This document shows, piece after piece, positions 1 through 7,780 of a stretch of 40,695 nt of DNA. The notes beneath the pieces are model-generated. The model was not told the origin of the DNA. It did not search any database and worked only from the letters and a program-made list of their open reading frames with translations. The DNA lies in the NCBI GenBank assembly GCA_964580995.1, contig CAZOMV010000050.1:1-40695 (forward strand). The letters are read 5' to 3'. Made by a program: the position numbers and the translations under genes. Position 1 is the stretch's first letter. Every line of letters starts with the position of its first letter. Source of the DNA: JAKJEP01 sp964580995 (GTDB taxonomy: Bacteria > Planctomycetota > Phycisphaerae > Sedimentisphaerales > SM23-30).

Positions 1-172
1 CAACCTTTACCTCTTATCTATCGGTTAATGTCAGATTAAGTCTTGACTAATTCACTTTAGCAATATCGGAAATATTCTGTGAAACCTACAGAGTATTTTC
101 CTGAATGACTTATGTGCAGATATTTAAACTACTTATAGAAATATTGCTACCAACAAACAATTGGCTATCTAT

Positions 173-322
173 CTACACATAAATCATTTTTTTCGTCATA
201 CAACCGTCGATAATGAAATTTTGACCAGTTATAAAACTACTTTTGTCACTACAGAGATAAATGACCATTTCGGCTATATGCCGCACCTGATCCCAAGGCC
301 GGAACTTATAATCCGAAACCAC
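173..322 (-). pseudogene. C-terminal remnant of a short-chain dehydrogenase/reductase (SDR)
   Basis: Read on the minus strand, this open stretch between an upstream TGA (323-325) and a TAG (173-175) encodes RPWDQVRHIAEMV, then YLCSDKSSFITGQNFIIDG and a tail CMTKKMIYV. This matches the usual end of classical SDR oxidoreductases, in which a GRPxxPxDIAxMVLFLxSD segment is followed by FITGQNxxxDGGMTxKMxY. The Rossmann NAD(P)-binding half and the YxxxK active site are absent. The region immediately upstream is occupied by another small ORF, so this is a decayed fragment and not a gene with a missed start. The expected second Gly of DGG is Cys here. Positions 1-172 show nothing I can recognise. The identification rests on motif memory only. 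Confidence 0.55.
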
Positions 323-330
323 TCAGCCAG

Positions 331-432
331 TTATCTGCTTTCTCTTTTCGCTTTTTTCTCCAGCCGTTTCTCTTTCAATGTTTTCTGGGATTTCTTCTTC
401 TCTTCTTTTTTAACCTCATGAGTCTTGGACAT
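331..432 (-). CDS. 33-aa lysine-rich small protein
   Basis: This short minus-strand ORF starts at ATG 430-432 and ends at TAA 331-333. An AAGGA Shine-Dalgarno sequence lies seven bases before the ATG. The product begins MSKTHEVKKEEKKK and continues as an almost uninterrupted Lys/Arg/Glu series with a TLKEKR segment, ending KKAKRESR. It has no hydrophobic segment and would be a soluble, very basic, probably helical or disordered peptide. I recall similar tiny MSKxHxxKKExKKKPxKTLKEKRxxKxxK proteins as conserved hypotheticals in unrelated bacteria, but I know no function for them. The good ribosome-binding site and the family-like sequence argue that it is translated. The 86-codon ORF on the opposite strand across it has no such support. 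Confidence 0.6.
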   Translation of the reverse strand: MSKTHEVKKEEKKKSQKTLKEKRLEKKAKRESR

Positions 433-749
433 TTTTTTTCCTTACTTTCGCCTATGGGTCATTTCTGACAGATTACTTTCTTTTTAACAATCTATCCATA
501 TTGATTTACCATACTATCTGACGTTTGCCATATTAAACGCTTAGATACACAACCAAGTCATCTAATTTTACAATTATATTAAAATCTTCATCGGATTACA
601 ATAATCTGAAGCCTTTTTATGCAAATATTTAATGCACCTATGAAACCCACACTATGAGCAAATAGTTTTAATATTATCTTTATTCTCCTTAGTTTTTAAC
701 TTACATGTTTCACCAATTATAACGATTGAAAATATCATTTGCAGGATAT
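433..749. other. AT-rich intergenic region without recognisable gene
   Basis: This stretch of just over 300 bases is strongly AT-rich and has frequent stops in the frames I checked. I see no RNA gene, no clear hairpin terminator and no protein remnant. It lies upstream of the 33-aa gene and downstream of the secreted solenoid gene, both on the minus strand, so it may hold the promoter of the former. Confidence 0.5.
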
Positions 750-1901
750 TTACAATATGAATTCACTATCACCTATCTTAATTTTAAATAATGACTGATT
801 ACTTTGAAGAGAACAGTTGGCTTTCTTGATTGATAATTTGAATACACCTGTTTGTATATCAAGAACACATATTGCTGTGGTTAAATCATTATTTGACTTA
901 GATTTTTGATACATTATAATTGTCTTACCCTTGGAAATATTTACTGATTTAATTGGAATATCAAGAGAAAAACTACCCCACTCGACATTAAACGATGCAC
1001 TAATCAAAGTATTATAATCAATATCACTGATATTATTTAATGTGCCGCTTGCCATGAGGCTATCCGAAGATGGATTTTTGCCACTCTTAAATACAAACCT
1101 ACTCAGAACAATCGTTGGCTCTGACTCGCTGGTGGGTGTAGGCATGGTTTCAGCTTCGTGGAGTATAACATTAGGATATGTTGATCCGCCAGGATAAGTT
1201 ATAATATTAATGTTAAACGATGAACCATCCAACCATTCGCCTTGAAGAATACCGTAATTTATATATGTCCCACCATAAGGAATTGCAGATAAATTTACAC
1301 CGTATATATGTATTTCACTGTAATTTGGAAACGACTCATCATAATTTACATATAATTCACTACAAGATCCACCACCTATATATAGCTTACTAGAATGAGA
1401 GCTTGCAATACGGTTATATGCACCTCCATAAATATATCCTTTTGTATCATCACAAAGGCCGAAATGATCAGATATGGTTCCACCATATAGACTACAAATG
1501 CTTTTATTAAAGATTGTTAACATATTAACAATACCATCGTTCTTTGTTAGTATGCTGTTTCCACGAAAGACGGCATCGAATATTACACCACCATCCAGTG
1601 TTACAACACTATCTCCATATACTGCTAATTCACCGATATCCGCTGGTCCTGAAATATTTATCTTGCATTGGTCATAGCAGAAGAAGTCTTCCACCGCTCC
1701 ATCAGAGAAATCCACGGTAGCGGTATTCAGGATATAGAGGGTCCCGATAGTCCCACCAGTAATGCTTACATGGGCGTTTCCCAGGATGGCGACTGCCTCA
1801 TAATCAGAACTGATTACTGCATCAGAATTAAAAACTGTCACATCTGCAAATCCTGGTGAAATGAGTATCAAGCACATAATAGAAGATAGTAATTTACACA
1901 T
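750..1901 (-). CDS. Secreted beta-solenoid repeat protein (hypothetical)
   Basis: The start is ATG 1899-1901, preceded by AAGGA at seven bases. Residues 1-19 form a signal peptide with a hydrophobic core (LLSSIMCLILISPG) and a likely cleavage after GFA. Residues about 20-215 consist of degenerate ~20-residue repeats of the kind seen in SITGGTIGTLYILNTATVDF, rich in G-G turns and alternating Val/Ile/Leu/Tyr, which suggests a right-handed beta-solenoid. Residues about 265-383 form a separate beta-rich C-terminal domain beginning LSRFVFKSGKNP. Similar secreted proteins are common in Planctomycetota, often with a PEP-CTERM sorting tail, and none is visible here. The likely location is extracytoplasmic or the cell surface. 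Function is unknown. A plausible sigma70-type promoter lies about 105 bases upstream. Confidence 0.75.
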   Translation of the reverse strand: MCKLLSSIMCLILISPGFADVTVFNSDAVISSDYEAVAILGNAHVSITGGTIGTLYILNTATVDFSDGAVEDFFCYDQCKINISGPADIGELAVYGDSVVTLDGGVIFDAVFRGNSILTKNDGIVNMLTIFNKSICSLYGGTISDHFGLCDDTKGYIYGGAYNRIASSHSSKLYIGGGSCSELYVNYDESFPNYSEIHIYGVNLSAIPYGGTYINYGILQGEWLDGSSFNINIITYPGGSTYPNVILHEAETMPTPTSESEPTIVLSRFVFKSGKNPSSDSLMASGTLNNISDIDYNTLISASFNVEWGSFSLDIPIKSVNISKGKTIIMYQKSKSNNDLTTAICVLDIQTGVFKLSIKKANCSLQSNQSLFKIKIGDSEFIL

Positions 1902-2006
1902 AATAATATCCTTTCCACTAATTATCGCTTCCCTGCTGATTTTTGAACTGCCATCCCTAACAGATTTTGGACTATTTTAAAAATTCAAACCAAACATGAT
2001 ACTATT

Positions 2007-2034
2007 ATTATAATATCTTTCTGTAAAAATACAA
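2007..2034 (-). promoter_or_regulatory. Candidate sigma70 promoter of the solenoid-protein gene
   Basis: On the minus strand TTGTAT (2029-2034) is followed after 16 bases by a perfect TATAAT (2007-2012). It points toward the gene starting at 1901 and leaves a 5' leader of about 100 bases. The -35 box matches four of six consensus bases. The surroundings are AT-rich, so chance matches are possible. Confidence 0.45.
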
Positions 2035-2042
2035 TAGTTAAA

Positions 2043-2782
2043 TTATGAAGGTGTCTCTTGCTTCAAAGTCACATCAAATCCATTCTTTTCAAGACTATTT
2101 TGTAATTTCTTAAACTTCTCCAACGATGGTTCAGGTAGATGATTTTTCCCAGAGTCATACCCTAACCATACCATATATGGTTTTATCTGTTTTACCCACT
2201 TGACCAATATATCCAAATCAAAATCCAATATGGGCTCAATTGTTACCATTTTAAATGGATGATATATTTTGAGAAAATCTCTATATCTCTGTGATGGTTT
2301 AGGGGCTTTACTGACTTCATATTCATCTCTATTAGTTTCAATGGTTACTCCTAATATGACATTGGAAGGAAATACTACTCTTTGGAATGTCTGAGGATTT
2401 TTAGACTGAATGAGAAATCTCTTATTAGGTTGTTCTTCTATTCTAGTTATTATTGTTTTGAGAAATGAAGTAGGACAAAAGGACACATCTCCTGAAGAAC
2501 AAGTAAAAATGAACTGTTTGTCATTGGTTTTTGGTAAACTCTGATTTAATCGGTCAGGATGGATATGTGGTATATAGTTATAACAATCCATACAGTTATG
2601 CATTTGTCTTTTTGCTTGCCTCTGAAAACTGGTTTTACAATAACTACAATCAAATTTACAACCAACAAAAGGATTCCATTGTTTACGTGATAATTTATAC
2701 ATGTTTTTTTGGCGGCAGGGATATCTTCGTAAGATTGGTAGTCAAATATATTGAGCTCATCAGCAATACTATTCTTTGGCAT
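2043..2782 (-). CDS. DUF5131/Gp37-Gp68-like Fe-S (radical-SAM-type Cys motif) protein, -1 frameshift at A7
   Basis: The main frame (2702 to 2043, 219 codons) contains NPFVGCKFDCSYC, a C-x3-C-x2-C cluster like that of radical SAM enzymes. It also has SFQRQAKRQ, a second C-x2-C pair and the IHPDRL segment, which I associate with the DUF5131/phage Gp37-Gp68 group. The ATG at 2702 has no Shine-Dalgarno sequence and lies almost on the motif. An ATG at 2780-2782 in another frame does have AAGGA at seven bases and encodes 26 plausible residues ending IPAAKK. That frame meets the main one at a run of seven A residues (2704-2710). A -1 slip there gives one protein of about 246 residues. It may be a real programmed slip, a recent indel or a sequencing error. 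The substrate is unknown. Confidence 0.6.
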
Positions 2783-2873
2783 GGGATAATCCTTAAATAG
2801 AGATTGTTTTAATCTTGGTAATTACTCTTTTCGTTCATACTTTATGCAGTAAAATACTTCTTCCTCATTTCTA

Positions 2874-3851
2874 TTATTTTATCCCTAAAAAATCTCGATA
2901 TCCATTCCATCCTTTGTCTTGATATACGTTATGAGGAGAACAAGGTATGTCATGTGGTTTTTTTCCTGATTTACAGTATTTCTTCCATTCTGTATATTTC
3001 TCTATTTTTAGACTTCTAACATATTTTCTTGCCTGGAGAAAGGGACGAAAATGCATATAACGATTACCAATAGTAAAGGTTCCCAAGAAATCCCCAAAAC
3101 TAACCCACCCTTTATTCTTATATTTCGCATCCGGACTACTGGGTAAAAATATTGGTTTTTTACCTGATTTCAGGTATTCTTTCCATTCTTTGTAGTTATT
3201 TAATTTCAAGTTTCGAACATATTTCCTAGCCTTTACAAAGGAAAGATGCCTGTCATTATGGGTCTGTTCTGTTCCCAGAAAGTTTCTCCAGTGGGTCCAT
3301 TCGGTATAATATTTATGAGGACCAGCAGGGATATCTTCTGGTTTTTTGCCTGTTTTACAGTATTGTTTCCATTCTTCTAACGAATTTAATTTTAAATTTC
3401 TTACGAATATCCTGGCTTCTTTGAATGGCAGAAATATCCTTTTAGATGATGCTATATTTCTTGTTCCTAGAAAGTCAGCCCAACTAATCCAACCCCTGTT
3501 TATATAAACATGATCCGGAGATATGGGTATATTTTCTGGTATCTGATGGGATAAAATATATTTTCTCCACTCACGATAATTTTTTAACTTTAGACTATGT
3601 GCATATTTCTTGGCTTCTTCCAAGGAAACAAATGCATTTCCCAAGAAATCTTTCCATCCATCCCATCCTTGCTCTTTATAGATTATGTCTGGGTGACAAG
3701 GTATATTTTGGGGGTTTTTACCTGCCTTAGTATATTCTTTCCATTCTTTGGATTTTCGAAAATTCATACTTTGGGCAAATTCTCTGGCTTCTTGAAAAGA
3801 AAGATATCTGTTGTTTTTACGTGTTTTAATCATGTTTATAGATGTAACCAT
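2874..3851 (-). CDS. Phage-integrase-repeat (INT_rpt-like) protein, paralogue 3
   Basis: The 325-residue product consists of five copies of a module with the pattern LSFxEARxFVRxLxLKxxxEWKxYxKSGKxPxxIPxxPxxxYxxxGWxxWxDFLG, preceded by about 15 basic residues (start MVTSINMIKTRKNN). The modules begin near residues 17, 72, 139, 202 and 266. This pattern is the phage-integrase repeat unit, usually found in front of a tyrosine recombinase domain or in long repeat proteins. No catalytic Arg/His/Tyr recombinase domain follows, because the protein ends just after the fifth DFLG. It is the last gene of the tandem set and begins four bases after its neighbour's stop. High Lys/Arg/Trp content makes DNA binding plausible, but this is inference. 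No signal peptide or membrane segment is seen. Confidence 0.8.
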   Translation of the reverse strand: MVTSINMIKTRKNNRYLSFQEAREFAQSMNFRKSKEWKEYTKAGKNPQNIPCHPDIIYKEQGWDGWKDFLGNAFVSLEEAKKYAHSLKLKNYREWRKYILSHQIPENIPISPDHVYINRGWISWADFLGTRNIASSKRIFLPFKEARIFVRNLKLNSLEEWKQYCKTGKKPEDIPAGPHKYYTEWTHWRNFLGTEQTHNDRHLSFVKARKYVRNLKLNNYKEWKEYLKSGKKPIFLPSSPDAKYKNKGWVSFGDFLGTFTIGNRYMHFRPFLQARKYVRSLKIEKYTEWKKYCKSGKKPHDIPCSPHNVYQDKGWNGYRDFLGIK

Positions 3852-3855
3852 TTCT

Positions 3856-4842
3856 CTATTTTTTTATTCCCAGAAAATCTCTATACCCTTGCCATCCTTG
3901 GTTTTTATAGGTGACGTGGGGAGTAAAAGGTATATTATAAGGTTTTTTCCCGGAATGGGCATACAGTTTCCATTCTTCATAACTACTTAGTTTTAGTTTT
4001 CTGGCAAATTTTCTTGCTTGGAGGAAGGGACGAAATTTTATATACCGATTCCCGATAGTGAAAGTTCCCAGGAAGTCCCCCCAACCGTTCCACCCTTTGT
4101 TCTTATATTTCTTGTAGGGAGAACTGGGTATTAAATTAGGTCTTTTACCAGCTTGGCAATAGGCTTTCCATTCTGCAAAGTTTTTTAATTTAAGATTTCT
4201 TACATATTCTCTTGCTTGAGAAAAAGATAGAAATCGCTTTCCATAATTGTGGAAATTTTGGGGTCCTAAGAAATCTTTCCAACTGGTCCATTCTTGGTAA
4301 TATTCGTCTGGATGACAGGGTATATTGTTAGAATGTTTTTCTGATTTACAATAGCGTTTCCATTCTTCACGACTGGTTAGTTGTAATTCTCTTACGATTT
4401 GCTTAGCTTCCCGGAAAGAAAGGAAATATCTTTTGGATGCAGCTATATTTCCGGTTCCTAAATAATCTCCCCAATTAATCCAACCTTTGTTTTTATAAAC
4501 TTTGGCTGGATTACTGGGTATATTGTCGGGGCTGTTATTGGATACAACATATTTTCTCCACTCGTTATACGATTTTATATTCAAATTTTTGGCAAATTGT
4601 TTGGCTTCTTCCAAGGAAACAAAAACATTTCCCAAGAAATCTTTCCAGCCAATCCATCCTTGCTCTTTATAGTATCGATCTGGATAGGAGGGGATTTTGG
4701 GTGGTTTTTTACCTGATTGGACATATTCCTCCCATTCTTTAATGTTTTTTAATTTTAGACTGATTGCAAATTCTCTGGCTTCTTGAAAAGAAAGATATTT
4801 GGTATTTTTAGGAGTATGATTTACATTCATAGATGTATCCAT
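3856..4842 (-). CDS. Phage-integrase-repeat (INT_rpt-like) protein, paralogue 2
   Basis: The 328-residue middle member has the same five modules after a short basic head (MDTSMNVNHTPKN). The fourth and fifth modules are joined by the linker GTFTIGNRY, which is identical in all three paralogues, while module interiors differ at many positions. It starts at ATG 4842, four bases after the stop of paralogue 1, and its own stop is four bases before paralogue 3, so translation is probably coupled. There is no recombinase domain. The differences between paralogues are spread over the module, which could reflect drift or different binding preferences. The sequence alone does not decide this. Confidence 0.8.
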   Translation of the reverse strand: MDTSMNVNHTPKNTKYLSFQEAREFAISLKLKNIKEWEEYVQSGKKPPKIPSYPDRYYKEQGWIGWKDFLGNVFVSLEEAKQFAKNLNIKSYNEWRKYVVSNNSPDNIPSNPAKVYKNKGWINWGDYLGTGNIAASKRYFLSFREAKQIVRELQLTSREEWKRYCKSEKHSNNIPCHPDEYYQEWTSWKDFLGPQNFHNYGKRFLSFSQAREYVRNLKLKNFAEWKAYCQAGKRPNLIPSSPYKKYKNKGWNGWGDFLGTFTIGNRYIKFRPFLQARKFARKLKLSSYEEWKLYAHSGKKPYNIPFTPHVTYKNQGWQGYRDFLGIKK

Positions 4843-4846
4843 TTCT

Positions 4847-5827
4847 CTATTTCTTTATTCCCAGAAAATCTATATACCCTTTCCATCCTTTGTTTTTATA
4901 CGTAACTTCAGGAGTAAAAGGTATATTAAAGGGTTTTTTCCCGGAATGGGCATATAATACCCATTCGTCATACTTTTTTAGTTTTAATCTTCTGACAAAT
5001 TTTCTTGCCTGGGGGAAGGGAAGAAATTCTATATAACGATTGCCGATGGTAAAGGTTCCTAAGAAGTCTCCCCAGTTAATCCATCCTTTATTCTTGTATT
5101 TATAGTCAGGAGCCGTAGGGATATAATCAGGTCTTTTTCCAGATCTTACATAGGCTCTCCAATCTGCATAGTTTTTCAATTTAAGTTTTCGGACAAAGAT
5201 TCTGGCTTTGATAAAAGAAAGATAGTTGTCTTTATAGATATTCTCCGTTCCTAGGAAGTTTCTCCAGTGGGTCCATTCTTTGTAATGTCTATTGGGATGA
5301 GCAGGTATATCCGATGGCCTTTTGCCTGATCTGCAAAACCGTTCCCATTCTTCGTAGGATAATATTTTTAAATTTTGGGCAAACTTGCTCGCTTCGTCAA
5401 AGGACCTGAAAGTATTTTTGTTGAATGATTTATTTCCGGTTCCGAAGAAGTCTCCCCAGTTGATCCAACCTTTGTTTTTATAAACTTTATCGGGAGTTTT
5501 GGGTATATGTTCGGGCACTGGATTATTGAGCACATATGTTCTCCACTCATCAAAGGTTTTTATATTCAAATTCCTGGCAAATTGTTTGGCTTCTTCCAAG
5601 GGCACAAATGAGTTTCCCAAAAAGTCTTTCCATCCAGCCCAACCCTGTTCCTGATAAATTCTATCCGAATTTCGTGGTATATTTCTAGGCTTATTACCTG
5701 ATTTACAAAATTGCTTCCATTCTTTAATGTTTTTTAATTTTAGACTGATTGCAAATTGTTTTGCTTCTTTAAAAGGAAGGTATTTGTTTTTTTTAGAAGT
5801 ATGAATCATATATTTAGTGGTATCCAT
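4847..5827 (-). CDS. Phage-integrase-repeat (INT_rpt-like) protein, paralogue 1
   Basis: This is the first gene of the tandem set. ATG 5825-5827 is chosen over the in-frame GTG six bases upstream because it has AGGTG close upstream and because paralogue 2 also starts MDT. The 326-residue product has five modules ending KDFLG, GDFFG, RNFLG, GDFLG and IDFLG, and a lysine tail. Conserved positions are the EW pair, SGKxP, IP, the Tyr before the Gly-Trp, and the DFLG end. The 67-aa Cys-containing gene ends 17 bases upstream on the same strand, so the four genes, perhaps with the YgjP protease, look like one transcription unit. A recombinase domain is absent. A nucleic-acid-binding role is inferred from the family. 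Confidence 0.8.
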   Translation of the reverse strand: MDTTKYMIHTSKKNKYLPFKEAKQFAISLKLKNIKEWKQFCKSGNKPRNIPRNSDRIYQEQGWAGWKDFLGNSFVPLEEAKQFARNLNIKTFDEWRTYVLNNPVPEHIPKTPDKVYKNKGWINWGDFFGTGNKSFNKNTFRSFDEASKFAQNLKILSYEEWERFCRSGKRPSDIPAHPNRHYKEWTHWRNFLGTENIYKDNYLSFIKARIFVRKLKLKNYADWRAYVRSGKRPDYIPTAPDYKYKNKGWINWGDFLGTFTIGNRYIEFLPFPQARKFVRRLKLKKYDEWVLYAHSGKKPFNIPFTPEVTYKNKGWKGYIDFLGIKK

Positions 5828-5844
5828 TTTCACCTACTTTTACC

Positions 5845-6048
5845 TTAGTCAGATATTTTGGGCTCATATGCTTCACAATGAAACTCTGCTTCTCCCTGCC
5901 GCTCAATTCGATTTAAATCACATAAAATATCCTCTATCCCTGACATACCATCTTTTTTACAGGTTATACATAAATCAGGCTTAGGTCGTAAATCAGGATT
6001 AATTTCTGTTCCATCATCATTAAAATATTTATATTTATGAGTAGTCAT
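5845..6048 (-). CDS. Small four-cysteine hypothetical protein (67 aa)
   Basis: The product begins MTTHKYKYFNDDGTEINPDL and carries Cys pairs in CITCKK, ILCDLNR and FHCEAYEP. This C-x2-C…C…C arrangement could bind a metal ion such as zinc. The pattern PDLCxTCKKD…LCxLNRxxQxxExEFxCEAYEPK is one I recall from short hypothetical proteins in other bacteria, with no known role. It lies between the YgjP-like protease and the integrase-repeat genes on the same strand, 17 bases before the latter, which suggests cotranscription. The start has only a weak ribosome-binding site (GAAAGA). There is no signal peptide, so it is presumably cytoplasmic. Confidence 0.7.
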   Translation of the reverse strand: MTTHKYKYFNDDGTEINPDLRPKPDLCITCKKDGMSGIEDILCDLNRIERQGEAEFHCEAYEPKISD

Positions 6049-6088
6049 ATTTGTATATCTTTCTTCTTCCTTGTAATAGAAAAATAAA

Positions 6089-6664
6089 TTACCACATCCC
6101 CAGCCTATGCTTCTTCAACTCCTTACGCAATATTTTTGCTCGACCATCACAGTATTTATCCAGTTCTTCCCAGTATTTTTTACTATGATTTTTAATCCTG
6201 GTATGAACTAACTCATGCAATAGTAAGTAGTCCATTAGTTCAGGTCTTAATCTTACCAGATTAATATTCAAATTGATATTGTTATGGTGTGAGCAACTAC
6301 CCCATCGAGTTTTCTGATTTCTAATAAATACTCTATTATAAGTGAAATTATGCTTACTTGCTAACTCTTTTAGTCTAGTGGTGATAGTAGATTTTGCATA
6401 AGTAAAAATTATAGGATGATAATTAGGATGGATAGTCGATTGGTGTTCTTGCTCTATCTTTCGAATATTGATAATGCTCTTTTTTGCCCAGTCAATATTT
6501 TTATGAAGATAGTTTTGGGCTTGTTGGATAGTCTGGGTAGTGGGATAGGCAACTCGAATGCCTCTAAATGGTCGAACAGTGATAGATAATCGTCTGGCTC
6601 TCCTGGATTGGGAGAAGGTGACTGGTTCATTGAGAGCAGGAATATGGAGTAGGGTAGTAGGCAT
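6089..6664 (-). CDS. YgjP-like (DUF45) zinc metallopeptidase
   Basis: The 191-residue product shows the layout of the YgjP/DUF45 family. The N-terminal beta-rich part has SRRARRLSITVRPFRGIRVAYP. The central part has RVFIRNQKTRWGSCS, the family's RxxxxRWGSC signature. Near the C-terminus is the zinc site LLLHELVHTRIKNHSKKYW, with HExxH and a third His in NHSKKYW. It is cytoplasmic and lacks a signal peptide or membrane segments. Proteins of this family are often found beside restriction-modification and other mobile loci; their substrates are poorly defined. It is probably the first gene of the unit that continues with the Cys protein and the integrase-repeat genes, with a gap of about 40 bases. 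Length and all motifs look intact. Confidence 0.88.
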   Translation of the reverse strand: MPTTLLHIPALNEPVTFSQSRRARRLSITVRPFRGIRVAYPTTQTIQQAQNYLHKNIDWAKKSIINIRKIEQEHQSTIHPNYHPIIFTYAKSTITTRLKELASKHNFTYNRVFIRNQKTRWGSCSHHNNINLNINLVRLRPELMDYLLLHELVHTRIKNHSKKYWEELDKYCDGRAKILRKELKKHRLGMW

Positions 6665-6785
6665 TGATTATTATTTATTTTCTACGTTCTGCCATTTTAC
6701 ATTCTGCTAACCACCTGAGTCCGCAGTGAATGAAAAAAAATAGATATATAGCCTTTTCAGAAAAACCTTATTAATGGAATCAATA

Positions 6786-7562
6786 TTACTCAATCCGGCC
6801 TAATTTTTCATTATAAAGCCTCTCTAGTTCCTCACAATAGACCACAAAGGCTTCTGTTCTATCCAATCTAACGTTTCCAGAATATACAAGCCATTTTTGA
6901 AATGTAGGCAAGAAGTCTTGTTCGCCTTTTATTGCATTTTTTTCGCGAAGATCTTCCTCCATCGTAAGTCGAATTTCTTCAACTTTAGTTTCCCTCTTAA
7001 CTTCTCTGGCAACCAAAACGGCACTCAGGGAGGACAGTTCTTCTGATAGAGATTCCTTTTCTGCTTCACCAAGAGGTAGTTCCATCCTCTGCTCGATTTG
7101 AGACACTCTGTGTTCAATCCAGTCGAACGGATCATGATCCTCTTTTGGTGCAGGATTTATCTGTCCTGAATGTTTTCCCATTTTCCAAAGGAGTGACACT
7201 GCCCAAATAAATGCTATGAAATTAATTACTTTAGTTATGTTCAACAGAATGATAATCGGGCTTCCGTATAAAGGTGAGACAATACTTTGAACTACAGATA
7301 ATATAAAAAGAATAACAGTCGAAGATGCAAGTAATATTGACGCACATTTTGTTTTTTTCCATAGGCGTATTGTTGCCATAATGATAAATATTATGGTCGC
7401 CAATTCGGGTATCACGAATAAAACAATCGGCATAACAGGATTTCCTTCCACATCTGTAGCAGAAGTTACAACTCCTAGTATATATGTTCCTATACCAAAA
7501 ATTGCGAGTGTTTTATTTTTCATTTGAAATTTTTCATATAACATGGTATACGCATAAGACAT
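6786..7562 (-). CDS. Four-helix membrane protein with cytoplasmic helical tail (hypothetical)
   Basis: The N-terminal half has four hydrophobic segments, around TLAIFGIGTYILGVV, PIVLFVIPELATIIFIIMA, ILLASSTVILFILSVV and IILLNITKVINFIAFIWAV. The rest (from about residue 135) is hydrophilic and helix-prone, with DPFDWIEHRVSQIEQRMELP and many charged residues. ATG 7560-7562 is used, with AGAGAGGAAAC in front. The second Met (MKNKTLAIF, 13 residues later) is also plausible because related hypothetical proteins I recall start MxNKTLAIFGI. It lies downstream of the Hsp70 operon on the same strand, separated by about 220 bases. There is no catalytic motif and no function can be assigned. Confidence 0.65.
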   Translation of the reverse strand: MSYAYTMLYEKFQMKNKTLAIFGIGTYILGVVTSATDVEGNPVMPIVLFVIPELATIIFIIMATIRLWKKTKCASILLASSTVILFILSVVQSIVSPLYGSPIIILLNITKVINFIAFIWAVSLLWKMGKHSGQINPAPKEDHDPFDWIEHRVSQIEQRMELPLGEAEKESLSEELSSLSAVLVAREVKRETKVEEIRLTMEEDLREKNAIKGEQDFLPTFQKWLVYSGNVRLDRTEAFVVYCEELERLYNEKLGRIE

Positions 7563-7625
7563 GAAGCACCTGTTTCCTCTCTGTCACGGTGCGGATTAAA
7601 ATGGACCCCTCGGAGAAAAATAATG

Positions 7626-7745
7626 TTATTCGGTTTCCTTTTTGCAAGTTTCATTTTTTATCCGTAAACATTGGCCGCCTATACTAACAAAATCGTGTTT
7701 CTTGGCACGGATATACTTAGAATATCTAAGATGAATATCCTTCAT
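7626..7745 (-). CDS. Possible 39-aa small protein
   Basis: A minus-strand ORF (ATG 7743-7745, TAA 7626-7628) lies in the gap between the Hsp70 gene and the membrane-protein gene. It encodes MKDIHLRYSKYIRAKKHDF, then VSIGGQCLRIKNETCKKETE. The composition looks protein-like (basic, two Cys), but the ribosome-binding site is weak (GAGA only). Its 5' part overlaps a nested hairpin: GGATAT pairs with ATATCC, and inside it CTTAG pairs with CTAAG (about 7711-7741). It could instead be an untranslated spacer. Low confidence. Confidence 0.25.
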   Translation of the reverse strand: MKDIHLRYSKYIRAKKHDFVSIGGQCLRIKNETCKKETE

Positions 7746-7780
7746 TCTCGTAAGGATGGGCTGCCGGTTCGATATTTTAA

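Larger units (their letters stand above)
2874..5827 (-). repeat. Tandem triplication of integrase-repeat genes (15 modules)
   Basis: Three paralogous genes lie head to tail. Each carries five ~60-residue modules in the same order. In all three the third module shows the same shortening, with EWT(H/S)W where the other modules have a KGW-x-x-W pattern. The two junctions are nearly identical: TAG, four bases, then ATG. These shared details show duplication of whole genes after the five-module unit had formed. Confidence 0.85.

Noticed and set aside
161..421. 86-codon plus-strand ORF at the left end
   Set aside because: It starts with TTG without a ribosome-binding site, has a Phe/Ser-rich translation, and lies antisense to the SDR remnant and the 33-aa gene, both of which have protein-family support.
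2874..5827. CRISPR-like or TALE-type array
   Set aside because: The repetition is at protein level with ~180-bp diverged units in open frames. There are no short identical DNA repeats with spacers, and the modules do not match the TALE repeat.
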